Source of the DNA: Romanomermis culicivorax
Lineage: Eukaryota; Nematoda; Enoplea; Mermithida; Mermithidae
Assembly (NCBI GenBank): GCA_963922205.1
Contig: CAWUHX010000387.1
Span: 1 to 64,000, forward strand
DNA length: 64,000 nucleotides
Direction: 5' to 3'
Under the pieces are notes generated by a model. That model saw only the letters and a program-made list of their open reading frames with translations, had not been told where the DNA came from and did no database searches. Below, piece after piece: positions 13,226 through 24,999 of the stretch (the stretch's first letter is position 1; the number at the start of each line of letters is the position of its first letter). Position numbers and translations under genes: made by a program.

Positions 13226-13362
13226 CCATACGGTATGTGGTGACCGCCTAACTTTGATTTTCTTTTATAATATATTCCGTCGCCGAACGAAACGCTGTTG
13301 ACCGCCGTACCGCAAAATAGTAAACAATTCACTATTACTAGAATCGCAGTCGTTTGATTCAT
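13226..13362 (-). CDS. Signal-peptide first exon of a small secreted protein
   Basis: The ATG at 13362 (minus strand) opens a 45-codon exon plus two bases. It encodes MNQTTAILVIVNCLLFCG, a textbook hydrophobic signal sequence, then TAVNS as a plausible cleavage region, then a short mature part with GIYYKRKSK and GGHHIPYG. The exon ends at 13226 with the donor GTAAGT in phase 2. Later exons must lie to the left. The best acceptor is near 12945, but no single continuation was convincing. A dibasic-rich short secreted product could be a peptide precursor, but nothing proves that. The start is chosen because the hydrophobic core begins seven residues after this Met. Confidence 0.45.
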
Positions 13363-13749
13363 TAGTGAGTCGTAGAAAACAAATATCGACGAGATCGAAA
13401 AGTTGGAAAAGATGTAGAAATAAAATTTGCAGCTTTCTATTTGTCGCTGTAAAAATAACAAAAAAATTGGATAAACAATTTCTTTTCTTGAGCTAATAAA
13501 GTATATTAATCACTCAATGTTGATACTCATTATAAATAAATAAGATCCGTTTTTCTTATTAGGTTCTTGTTTTCCATATTTTTTGCACGTTAGGGGCAAT
13601 GTGGTTACGCATAACAGTCAACTTTGACACGAAAGTCAACGATTCGTGGTTGCTCACATGACGAGTCATAAATTTTGAGCGTGTATTATGTTATCAGACA
13701 ATCTATACCTCATTCAATTTGAAATGATCACGAAAAAGCTACTAAGCAA

Positions 13750-14030
13750 ATTACTGTAATCAATTTCATCAGTCATCACTTAAGGGCAAACATATTGGCT
13801 GAAAATTCCCTTTAATAGGGTGGTTAAGTGGCCAAAATTTCTCGAGTAGCACTGATGTAACGACGCAGTTCCGTTCAAGTCGAAGGTGGTTTTCAATTTT
13901 TTTCGACGACTTTGGCCATTCCCGTTCTCATGAAGAAATTTTGAGTTTTTCTACAGTATAAAGTTTTCTACTAAGTTGAACCTACTGTTTTAGTTTTCGC
14001 TCTGTCAATCAGTTCAAATTAAATGGGGTA
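13750..14030 (+). repeat. Family B dispersed repeat
   Basis: It is closely similar to 38585-38870. Shared words are GTGGTTAAGTGGCCAAAATT, ACGCAGTTC, TTTTTCTACAGTATAAAG and TTCAAATTAAATGGG. No ORF of its own. Confidence 0.65.
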
Positions 14031-14570
14031 CAGGCAATGGTTTATTCATGAGATAATTTTGGACGATTGACATGTAACGTCTCATAACGTTCGATAAACA
14101 TGCTCGATTTTCTTGAAAAAAAGAACGTCGAAGTAATTATGATCATCTATAACCATGATTGATGATACAGTCCCTTAGCACGTGTAATATCTGGGAGTAG
14201 TCGACTGGGGCAAAAAGCTCATTTTACTATTGAGTCTAATAAGCCCGAGTCCCCCAAATGTGGAATCACGCCAGCAAAAGAATAACCAGTTTAGTAGACA
14301 AGGTCCAAAATGAGGACGTCATTTTTGCCCCGGATCTGCCACCGTGAAATGATCGAAGCAGCGGTGGCAGTTTTATCAAACGCAGCCTTACCGTAGATCT
14401 GGAAATCAATTTCGATAATCCTGAAATGGTTGAGTAGAGTGATCATCAAGGAGTCCGTTTCATAAAGAAGAAATTTATTCAATAGAGTTAACCAGCCTTC
14501 CATAGTTTTGAATAAACATTTTACTGCGACCGCGCTGCATCGATCATTTCAAAATGAACGTGGTATAGGG

Positions 14571-15372
14571 GTCTGCGACTATTGGGTGAAAGACAATTGG
14601 CTGAACGACAATTGGGTGAATGACAATTGAGTGGACGACAATTGGGCGAATGTGACAATAGAGTGAATGCGACAATGGAGTGAACGACAGTTGGATGAAA
14701 GACAATTGGGCGACTACTATAATTGGGTGAATGAGAAAATTTGGTGATCATGAAAAACAATAGTCTACTTTTGGTAGAAACGTAAAAGATGTCTGAAATA
14801 AACAAAAGATGTTGCAGAACCAAGATTCTGGATATTAGTTTATGTTAGGATTACACGAATCTCTGACATGCTAATTAGTTGTTCCAGTCACTGTCAATGA
14901 TTTGTATCATATCATCTTGAAATATAAGAATTGTAGCAGATTTAGGGAAACAAATTTTTTTTGAAACTTTAGTAGTGCATATAATCGTTGAAAATTACTT
15001 GATCAACCTGATTTTTTCTCATGTGGATGAAGAGTTTATTAAAGAGTTAAATTGAGTAGAATCACTTCAACGGGCTTATTTTTTTCAGTGTAGAGTAAAC
15101 TTGAACCCTTGAAACTCAATTTTTGATGCAGTTGAAATTTCAGTAAGGTTTGACTTGGCCAGGCTTGGGCCAGGAGGGCCATCTGGGCGGGCTAAATCTC
15201 ATTTTCGCCGTAAGTTGTGCATAACAATTTCTTCATACATATCATCAACTGTGAATGCTTTTTTATGATTTTCACCCGATGGCCGCATTCACCCAATTGT
15301 CGTAGTCATCCAATTGTCGCATTCACCCAATTGTCGTTCACCCAAATGGCTTTCACCTAAGTGTCGGGATCC
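14571..15372. mobile_element. Foldback/MULE-like element with GACAATTGGGTGA arms
   Basis: The left arm (14571-14740) has about ten tandem copies of GACAATTGGGTGAA(C/T). The right arm (15275-15360) carries the reverse-complement word TTCACCCAATTGTCG. The ends are imperfect terminal inverted repeats starting GGGTCTGCGAC and GGATCCCGACAC. The element is flanked by the perfect 10-bp direct repeat CGTGGTATAG (14561-14570 and 15373-15382), the size expected for a Mutator-like target duplication. The 530-bp loop has no clear ORF. Confidence 0.75.
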
Positions 15373-15382
15373 CGTGGTATAG

Positions 15383-17886
15383 ACCCTACGGTAAGATGAA
15401 GGGAAAGAAAAAATTTACACTTTCCCGTCGTATATACGCTAGTCATTAATTATCACGACAGGTGTTATCAGACAGACAAATCCTTTTTCATTAGTAATGA
15501 GTGTTTCGTTGAAGCAATTTAGAAGAGTGACCCGTGAAATCTGACACGGAAGCCTGTGTACACTCAATTTTCTTGAAAAATGTCCCGTGACGATTGAATG
15601 GTGAACTGACCATGATTAGTAGTAGTGATAATTGTAGTTGAGAATGCCGTTCTAAGCACACGTCATCTAGACAGCTGTGAAATAATACTACACATTTGCA
15701 TAGCCTATTTGTAAGGAATGAAACACTAAACGAGTCAAAGATAGAATAACCCATTTTTGCTAGCCATACTCTATTCACTTTCAAATGAGCTCCGGAACAT
15801 TTTTTTCTTCAAGTTCATTTGGAAAAAATAGACTATAATTTTGCATATCCGAATAGATCGTTGAATGCTCATGTTCGCTAAAAGATTTGTTGCGCGTTTT
15901 CGCGTCACGTTCCAGTGATAGGATAGATGTTTCTCCCATTCCACGAGTTCCTATCCCCGAAATTTCGAACCCCGGTACAAATGGTATTCATTCCGTTTTT
16001 CGACAGTTCTGAGTAACGGCACTATTCTGAAGTATCGTATTTTAAGTAGTTCTTGACTATAGTATGGTAATTATAGTCTGCATTTCGTAAAATGCTTCTA
16101 AATATCAACAGCAGGAAGTACTAAACCATATGCTCCACCTGACTGCTAAACTAATCTTAAGCAATCTTTTGAATGAAATTCCTACTGCAAACACCTTAAT
16201 TTTCACGATCGCTCTGATTTTCGTTCCGTTTGGAAAAATTTATGCTGTCGTCAGAATCGTATACACAACCTTTTGCGGTCGCGTTTTTTGATTGAAAAAT
16301 TTGTGTGGTTGGTCGAAAACGCTGATAATCATTTAGCTGCATAAGCACGGTTTTGCAGAAAAATTCAAGAACGTAAGATGGTACTTGTTTTGCAGAAGCA
16401 TTGTAAGAAAGACATTTTACACTAAAAACCTCTTGTAGATTTAAGTTGGTAGATTTATGATCTTATCCCACTCAAGTCCACTCATATTCAATGTCAATGA
16501 TCCGAATCAGAACATGATTTGATTTTTCAAATAAGAGACAATAACCAACATTTACGAAAATAAAAGTGAAGTTCCTATTTGATGGGCATTATCGGTCATA
16601 TCCGCAAATTTCCTTGAGGTATTTCTTGCACCAACTTCAAACTGAAAAGATGTCTGCAAAAACTATTCTGCATCATCAGTTTCATATAAAATTAAATAAA
16701 TAAAACACGATTAAAGGACAAGCAGCGACGGTTTATCTTTTCATTGTGGCCTCAAAAATGCGAAATACATACATCACCAGGATGACAGAAAACTGGTAAT
16801 GAGAAGCAAGAAACCTGCGATCCCCTACTCGTCAGTCAATCTGACTTCTGATTAGGATCTTGTTCGGAAGAACAAATCAGCCATAATTAGTACGCTTAAT
16901 GAAGAACAGACAGTGACTGGCACAACATTTCTTGTTGCATGTTGGAAAAAATTTTTGTCATTGATAAAGAAATATTTGATCATCATGATTTATCAATTGT
17001 TCATTTTCCAAATAGGTTTCATGATAGGGAACGTGTGACAGTTGAAAGAAAACAATCTACTCTGTCATTTTTATGGAGATAAACTAATATGGCATAAAAT
17101 CGCAAAAGAAACTGCGTTATTAGAGATGACATTCGATTCCATATCAATAAATTAATAAAACCACTTATTATGCACTTTTTTGGAACTATGATTTAGATTT
17201 TTTTTATTACCCAGTCTCAAAATAGCCTGCAAATGATCAAACGATTTCTCTAAGCAAGCACCATACCTAATCACGTTTAAATACTTGATTCGTGAATGAA
17301 GCCTTCGAACTTTAGCAACATTTTTCGGTTTTGTTTCCGAAAATTGTGGAATCCAGCGAAATCTGCCTCAGTCTTTCACACGTCGGACTTGACATGCTTA
17401 GTTGGCATGTCTTCTAGAATTTTAAGAGATAATTGTGCATTTCTGATTTCTATCTAAAAATTGCAGGTCCATTCATTGGGGGCCGTAATAATTAGATTTT
17501 GTAAGTTGGACATAGAATCAATGAAATTCTTCAGAAATGGGAACCCTGTCCAAATATATTGATCTCAATACCAACCTGAACAATGTACATATGATTTCAA
17601 CCAGCCATGTGATTAAATTGTAACCATTGCGCGGGGTGCTCAACATTTTTCCACGGACACACTTTCAAGACGTAACAATTTTTCGGTTTTCAATTTTTTT
17701 CGAATGACGCTTCGTTTTTGTGTCATATCGATTCTGAATTGGAACTATGTACAAAAAAAGGTCAGAAAGCATGGATTGAATTAAAGGATTGGATTCTTCA
17801 TCGAGGAAGAAACTCATGCGAATGCCCTGAGCTACTCAAGATGCATGCATAACAATACTACGTCATACGACAAAAGTCGCCTACAC
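15383..17886. other. No gene seen
   Basis: AT-rich sequence without a supportable ORF. A degenerate family A copy is visible at about 16235-16420 (GTCGTCAGAATCGTATACAC, GGTACTTG, GAAGCATT). Confidence 0.4.
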
Positions 17887-17889
17887 TAA

Positions 17890-18188
17890 AGGCCCTGTCA
17901 CACTTCACCGCGCGGTACCGCGCGGTGCCGGTTGTCCTATTCATACTAACAGGCGGCACCGCGCGGCGCCGTACGGCGCCGCTTTTTTACTTATGGATTT
18001 TGCTCTTCTCAAAAAATGTGTATTGGTTTAGTTGAAACCTGATGGGGCGCCGCCCGGCGCCGCAAAAATTACAAAAACCTATTCATACTTCAAAGGCGGT
18101 ACCGCGCGGCGCCGCTTTTTAGTATGGATAGAACAACCGGCGCCGCGCGGCGCCGCGCGGTACCGCGCGGTGAAGTATGACAGGGCCT
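17890..18188. mobile_element. GC-rich MITE, PIF/Harbinger-type
   Basis: A 299-bp element with inverted ends beginning AGGCCCTGTCA(C/T)ACTTCACC, followed by CGCGGTACCGCGCGG-type words. It is flanked by TAA on both sides (17887-17889 and 18189-18191). A 3-bp TWA duplication is the hallmark of PIF/Harbinger elements. The CGCGGCGCCGC words are self-complementary and recur through the element. No transposase inside. A half copy is at 45067-45235 and a remnant near 46085-46140. Confidence 0.75.
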
Positions 18189-18191
18189 TAA

Positions 18192-20181
18192 TGGTTTGGC
18201 GGTTTGGCGATCTATTCAAAAATATGGAGACGGACTAAAGGCTACGGTATTCAACTCCTTGCTGCTCAATTAGAACATGAAAATTGGAAAGACACAACAA
18301 AAGTAGCATGTTACTTAGCATTAATGAAAAAACTGTGCATGGTTAATATTAAAAGATTAAGTATACGAATTTCACCTTGCAAAACATCGACAGCAACTGA
18401 GATACACTCAATATAAAGCAGTTTTATGAGCAAAGGCGGAAGTCAAAAAAAGATGATGCATATTAATGGTACATGTGCTAATGTAATGAGGCCTAAAATG
18501 CATTAGCAATGCATTGGGAAACAATTGTTATTAATTTACAGGGCTTTTAATCAGCGTGCTCCTCAAAGCGCACAAAATTTGAACATGTCTGAACTAAACT
18601 TATTTTTAAATGATTCTCAATATACAAGAAATCCAAAGAAATTTTCAAACAGGAGAAGACCATGCATTGCAAGTTAACACTTTTTTCATGTTCTAGTCCC
18701 GACTGCCGCAATCAATTTGAGAAAAAAGGCAGCTGCGCACGCAAGTTATTTATGATTTGTATGAACATCTTTTCTCTTCCCAAGGCTAATTTAGAAAGAA
18801 ATGAACTATAGAACGGAGTTCATTAGTTCCAAATGCTCTTCCAGATGAAGCTTTTCAAGAACACTTTCAAGAACAAGCCTACTTTTCAAAGCATACTTTA
18901 CATTGCTCAAAGTATTGTTTGATGTCGACAAAGTGTGCTTTGGTCTGGAAATAACGCCAATATCGATTTTCACACCCTGTTTAAAAATGCATATTACCCA
19001 TGAATCATATTATCTACATTGTGTGTAAGACAACCAATGCATTATTAGAGGGGTTGGATTGGCAAGAATGATTTTTTTGGTTTTGAGTTGGTTGACAAAC
19101 TTGTTTTAACAATAACGTGTTTATTCGAGTTCTAACTATTTTTCTTAATATTTTTTTTCATATTATTTTATGTAAAAACTTCCAGAGTCGTGTATTCTTA
19201 TAATTTAAAACTATTCGAATAATGGCTGAAATCAAATTTAAATTACCGCCATTAAATGAAAATGGATTTTTTCAAAAAAAAATTAAAAGAAAAAGAAAAT
19301 TAAATAAACTTTTTTTTCACCAAATCAGTGATGAAATAAATCATCGTTGGTGGAAATTGATATCTGCTGTAAATGTCATCTTCAGTAAATCGTGTGATCA
19401 CGAAATTTTTAGTGATCACGGAATTTTTTCTTAGGAATCAACACAAAATCGTCTTCGCCATTTACTATTTCATCAATCACCCGACGAGCCATGTTTACCA
19501 CAATAAAATTGCCTAAAGTATGGTGCAAGGGGCAGTCTAGAGCGCCCCAAGCCAAAGTATACTTTGGCAAAGTATACTTAGGCAATTTTTTTCAAAGTAT
19601 ACATTGTGAAATCGAACTTTGCCAAAGTAAGCGAGCTTTGGCATTCCAAAGTATACTTTGGGCCAAAGTATGGATTGTGGAATCGGCCCCTGATCCGTAC
19701 GTATTTATAATTCCAAATTTTCAAGGCCTTAGAAATCCAAGTCTCTATGCTCCAGTTTGTAGGGTAACAAAAATTCCCGAGTCGGGGTTTCTCATCGCAT
19801 GGGAATGACGAAAAATTTCCCAGTACAATTTTTTCCTCATGGAACCACGTAGATTTTAGAAATACTTTCGTGTTAATTTATTAAGTATATTATTTATTCA
19901 ACTTTTTTGGCTAGTTGTTCAGCCTCAATTTTGACCGGAATGATTAAATTCTGTCAATTTAAAATAATCGGATCCAACGCGGAATTTGCTGACAAATGCA
20001 ATGCGGAAAACTACATAGAGATAGCTTACAGTAGGAACAATTTGAGGAACTTTCCTCGACAACCCCAAAGAGCGTCAGAAAAAAGGAGAAAAAAGTCATT
20101 TCAAACTTGAACTAGGCAAGTTGAGCATTGTTCGATGGAAAATTGCAGCCGATTAATTAAAGCCCTGAAATTTTTTGAAAA
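18192..20181. other. No gene seen; one small foldback
   Basis: Non-coding apart from the small palindromic repeat at 19515-19690. The short open frame at 19222-19434 is Lys/Asn/Phe-rich, as expected of AT-rich chance ORFs, and lacks any recognised motif. Confidence 0.35.
19515..19690. repeat. Small foldback with AAAGTATACTTTGG words
   Basis: The palindromic word AAAGTATACTTTGG and variants occur about six times in both orientations. The outer ends read AGGGGCAGT and its near inverse GGCCCCTG. It looks like a short foldback MITE. Confidence 0.5.
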
Positions 20182-20408
20182 CTATAGTTTGATTTTTATA
20201 AAATGCTTGTAAATTGGAAAGTGACAAAAATTGGTACTGTTGTCAAAATTGCTTTTATAATAGAATTTTTCACTTGAAAAATTGTTGAACGTTTGTTGAG
20301 TGCACTCATAAATTTCTAGTTTGGTTTTACAGGAAATCGTTAAAATATTAAATACTATTTGCTTTCTAGTTTTATTTCTACAAGCATTTCAAGAAAAACA
20401 GACTATAG
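20182..20408. mobile_element. Family A MITE
   Basis: A 227-bp element with terminal inverted repeats. It starts CTATAGTTTGATTTTTATAA with AATGCTTG, and ends CAAGCATTTCAAGAAAAACA followed by GACTATAG. Equivalent copies are at 31320-31532, 57241-57496 and 63010-63252. The TATA-containing ends suggest a TA-targeting (Tc1/mariner-like) family, which is an inference. Confidence 0.65.
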
Positions 20409-23400
20409 AGAGTGAAAATAAAAGTTAATCAGCACGTCAATCACGTGTGATAAACTTGAGAGGATTGATAAAAGCTGTAATTAAGCACTGTCTACCGTTT
20501 TGAGGCAATCAACACGCTAATTACTTATATTAAAATATACTTCCTTATTGGAAAATCAAAGCCCGAATTTAAAAACGTCACAGGGAAAAGTGCGCAGCAG
20601 TTCGAGGATAATGATTGACGAAGATAAAACCTCTGTGAATAACTGCACTAATTGAAACGTAGAAAAATAATTTCATCCAAGAAACAAGCATTAGCTGAGC
20701 AAACTGTTTGCATTTGCGCATCTCGTTAATCACAGAAATAGGGCATCGAAGGGTACCCGTTACGCGAAAAAGTTTGGTAATGGAAAAAAGTCGAACGGAT
20801 CCTTTCTACAAATGAAAATTTGATGCCCGAAGGATTGGGGTAGAAGTTTCGATAAAATCTCAACCTTGCATTACTTCGCATGATATCGCCTATTGGGCTA
20901 GTAATTACTCCATTAGAAAATCGCGGAACAGTAAATGGATATTGAATGACATATCTCTGGCTAATTTCGAGTTGAAATAATTTCGGAATGGTTAAAACAA
21001 AAAGTCGATGTGGAAGGAATTTAGCTTCGGTCGAAGGAAAAGTTAATGGTAATTGGAGATGACTGTTGTAGAAAAAGCAAGCGGTTATAAATTGATTTGA
21101 ACATTTTATTATTGTTCGCAGAACGAACGCCCAATATGCTTGAAGGACAAGATCTGCAGCGTATTGTTATTTTTAATTGGCCATCATAATTTATTTTTTA
21201 TTTTCTAGGGAATGTTGCGAAACACTTGAAAAAAGTTGAATATAGTAAAACTTTTAAATCAAAATGAGTTTTGATGATTCAATAAGATAATCATTTAAAT
21301 AAAAAAACTTGCATCGGAAGTTAATTTTTTTCACAGGTTGACTGTATTGACCAAGGAGAAACTATGTGTTAGGCGATAAAATCACTGTTTTCTTTCCCGT
21401 GTCCGCAAGGTAAATCGATATGGATAAAAAAAAAGATTTTCAAACCAAAATAATTGATGCATATCAACTCACTTGAGAAATCAAGTAGTTACGAGTATAG
21501 CTTCAAATTAATTTTTCATGAATAATTCAAAAAGGAAAAATACACGATGGAAACCCTCCAGGTATTCTGCTTGAAAAACTTGGGGTAAATCCTCACCTCG
21601 AAAAGAATTAAGAAGCCGGCCAATAAAAATTCATTGCCAAGCTTTGCGGAAAATGAAATAATAAGGATACGAATACCCCGACCTTTGTTCTATGATTTGA
21701 CAATCTCGGTCGAAATAGCGGCAGATTCAGGTCATGAATCCAAACATGGTAGAACCCCGAAAATTCCGCGAATTAATATCCGAGAGTCAAATAACAAGCT
21801 TTTACAAAAGTCAACAAATATTTGGCATTTAGACACGAAAGGTCATTCGCAAAATAAACTTCGGTATTGAGCATTCTGCATTCTTAGACGCAATCTTTGA
21901 AGAAGCACGCTAATAAGGCACATTTTTCATCTTGATTAAAAATGTGTGTGCATGATTTTCGCTCAAGACTAACGAGATTTATTTTTAGTGTATCCAGAGG
22001 TGTTTATATTCCGGGATGAATGAAAATATATTCCCCGTCTTACTTTTTGTGAATAATTCAAAATAGTCGAAGAAATGTTTTCCTGAAATGCAAAGTGGAA
22101 AAAATGTGCATTTGTAAATTTTGCCACACGTCATATTGAGTTGAAAATTTCAGAACTGTCAACCCAATTGATCCAGAAAAATTTTTTTCTTTTTTTAGAT
22201 GGAAACAAGTATTATGCTGCTACAGATTGAGTTCAAAGATTTGTGGTCCTTTTATGTTGTCGGTACTTGTGAAAAGTCAAGTCCTGTGTGAATCATACTA
22301 CTTTGGTCGAAAAACTTTTGTTAAAGCAATAATTTATGTTTTTGTCGTAATCTTCTTTTCTTTATCTTTTTTGTTTCATTCTTGTAATTCTTTCTCTATT
22401 TACATTCTTACGTTTCAATTCGTTTCTGTCCACTTCCATGGTATTTGTTTACATATGTATTCGATTTGTTGTTCGTATTTCGTCAATTTACTTTGTATTT
22501 TTTGTTTGCTCTCTTTTACATATATTTCGTACGTTACTATTTTTCTAGTTTAGATTCTTCATACATTTTTTTAATTTCTATCATATTGTGACAGTGTTTA
22601 CAATAGAAAACGTGATTGACGATGTTGTCATATATGGTGTGACTATTTTATCGTGATCCGATTCACAACTAATGATGAGTTTGGACGGTAAATTACATAG
22701 TTTTTGACCAAAAGTAGAAATAATGTAAAATATATTTTTCATTACAGAAGATCAAAAATAGATCATCATCATTTCTCACCATACTCAATTGGTTACTCTA
22801 TGAAATATTATTCATATTCAAAAAATTATACTGCGCTGTGTTTCATCAAGATTCTGCTCCTGGCAGCAAGCATCAGAACGTTAAATCTCAAAAAGCAACT
22901 CTAATTGCTTCAATTACATTATCAAATCCCTCCTTTTTTCATCACCGTAAATAAAGAAATGTAAAAGTTACCTGGCGCCGAAAATTCGTACACCCGTTTC
23001 GTGTAAACGACTTTGAAGACAGTATACCAGATAAATAATATTCATCTTAACAAATGCGTAATTAACACTTCTTATAATGAGATCCAATACGGTTTGGTAG
23101 TCTTGTATACTTTTGATTGTCTTAACTGTTCCTTTGAAAACGATTATTTTTCGAGAATCCATTTGATATCATCAACAGCAACAACGCCAAATTTGTGAGG
23201 GCAGAACGGTATTTTACCATTTCAGATTTTAGCTTAAATCCTTGCTATCCGTAATTTTATTCATTCAATTGTATTCCCACTGTAGTGTAGTGAAGACAAA
23301 AACTCAAAGCTTCAGAAGGAAACTGACTGAACCTGATCATAAACTCTGAATCTGAGTGGTCAAAGACCCTCAATTTTAAACATACTGAACTAGCGAAAAG

Positions 23401-23767
23401 AGCTTATTGGATATTAGAATTACAGTTTGTTCTTCGATCTTGGACACGCTAAAATTCAGATTTTTTGGCCAAACAGAAATACGCCTTTTGGATTAGAATA
23501 CGTTGTCTGATAACGTTAATTTTAAAACAATGACAAAATCTTATTTCATCTTGGATCTTTCAGAACTACTTTATCAAACTTTTAGTCTCATAAATTATTC
23601 CATTACAAAAATCAAAATCTCTGGAGTTAAAAATCCTACAAATCGTGCTTGATATTTCTCAAAATTTTCAATTTTACAAAGCATAAAAAAAGCTATCAGG
23701 ATTTAGAATATTGATAATCGGCACAGACATGTAAGAATCTCAGGAATCCATCTGGTGGGTTCTGACC
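20409..23767. other. No gene seen
   Basis: Long AT-rich stretch. The open frames at 21634-21870 and 22227-22553 show no motif or splice context and are probably chance. The segment 20575-21070 is less AT-biased and free of the repeat words found elsewhere, so it is unique sequence of unknown role. Confidence 0.35.
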
Positions 23768-24865
23768 CGTTACTTCTAATGTCCTGTTACTTCTAAAAAT
23801 GTTGTAGTGTGTTTTCCGCCGATTTTCGTCATTTTGTCAAAGCGCACATGAGGTCCGCAGGTAGCTAGTGGAGTGAGCAACGCGGACCATCAACAGTCGT
23901 CTTACTGTAGCACACGTCGGTATGCCTTCGCTGGCTCTCTCTCGGTGTATTATTATTGTTATATGTTTTTCGTACTAAACGTGTGCCCTGCCGGCCACTA
24001 TTATTTTGCCATTTGCCGCCTCCCCGCACGAAACCCATTTTGTTTTCTCGTCCTAGTGCGTGGGAGTGATTTGCTTTATCTTCTCACCCATTTTCATTTG
24101 TACGTAAGTTTTTTGTTTTTGATTGCATAATATAAAGGTAGAAAATTCTCTCCTTTCAGTTTTACGCAATTAGGGAGACAATTAAGAAAACACCTTTTCC
24201 TTAATTGGTGGGATATTTGTGTCGGGTTAAAGTACAAGTAATTAGGTTAATTGGGTAAATGTGGGCGTGGGAAACACATACATTAAGGACGAATCCTGGG
24301 ATCCCAATCCTGCCTGTGACTCATCAGCACCCGACTTATTTACAAATACAACAAAAATGCTTAATTAAGACAGTAAACAAAATTTACTGTTACTTCTAAT
24401 GTCCCGTTACTTCTAATAATGCTAAAATTCCGTTACTTCTAAATAATGCAATTGAACATAAAAAATCCCATTACTTCTAACACAGAAACCATTCTAGCTT
24501 GTACGAAGCCAAAAAATCAACCCATAGAGCGATTTTTTTGCTTTTCATCACTTATATTTTTTGCAAATATGATTCAAATATAAATTAGTCACTTTAAAGA
24601 TGTTATTTCTGATTTTCTTGCTCCTTTGATCATTGTCTCAAGTCTCCTGATATCTGTGCTTAGGCTTAGGCTTAGGCTTAGGCATCACATTACAACATAA
24701 AAGTATAGTACTTTTTTATACTGCATTAGAAGTAATGGACATTTGAAGTAACGGGGCATTAGAAGTAATGGGAAATTTTGTTCACTGTCTTAATTAAGCA
24801 TTGTTAGAAGTACAGGATGTTAGAAGTTACAGGACATTAGAAGTGACAGGAGGTTAGACATACCG
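23768..24865. repeat. Foldback with GTTACTTCTAATGTCC arms and TTAGGC array
   Basis: Forward words GTTACTTCTAATGTCC lie at 23772-23800 and 24388-24480. Reverse-complement words (GACATTAGAAGTAACAG type) lie at 24725-24865. A nearly exact 29-bp inverted pair sits at 24358-24386 and 24772-24801. Between the arms, 24660-24683 is four perfect tandem TTAGGC units, the nematode telomere hexamer. Confidence 0.7.
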
Positions 24866-24999
24866 GCACACGATCATCGAGTGAAACATGGAGGAAATAA
24901 TTTAGATATAAAATTTGTGTAAAACATTTCTTGCTTAGACTTAGACTTAGATCCTCCCATGCTATGTAGCATATCGGGCAGAAAATGATCCCCATTGGT

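Noticed and set aside
14521..14823. Minus-strand ORF rich in SPNCR repeats
   Set aside because: It is the translation of the tandem-word left arm of the foldback at 14571-15372.
18032..18238. ORF with PPGAAK-type composition (also 44960-45217)
   Set aside because: Both lie in copies of the GC-rich PIF-type MITE and read through its palindromic words.
22227..22553. Hydrophobic ORF of 108 codons, possible membrane protein
   Set aside because: The sequence is T-rich, which alone yields Phe/Leu/Ser/Tyr runs; no motif, no splice context and no CpG-rich exon composition.
24660..24683. True chromosome end
   Set aside because: Only four perfect units, with unrelated sequence on both sides; it is an interstitial array.
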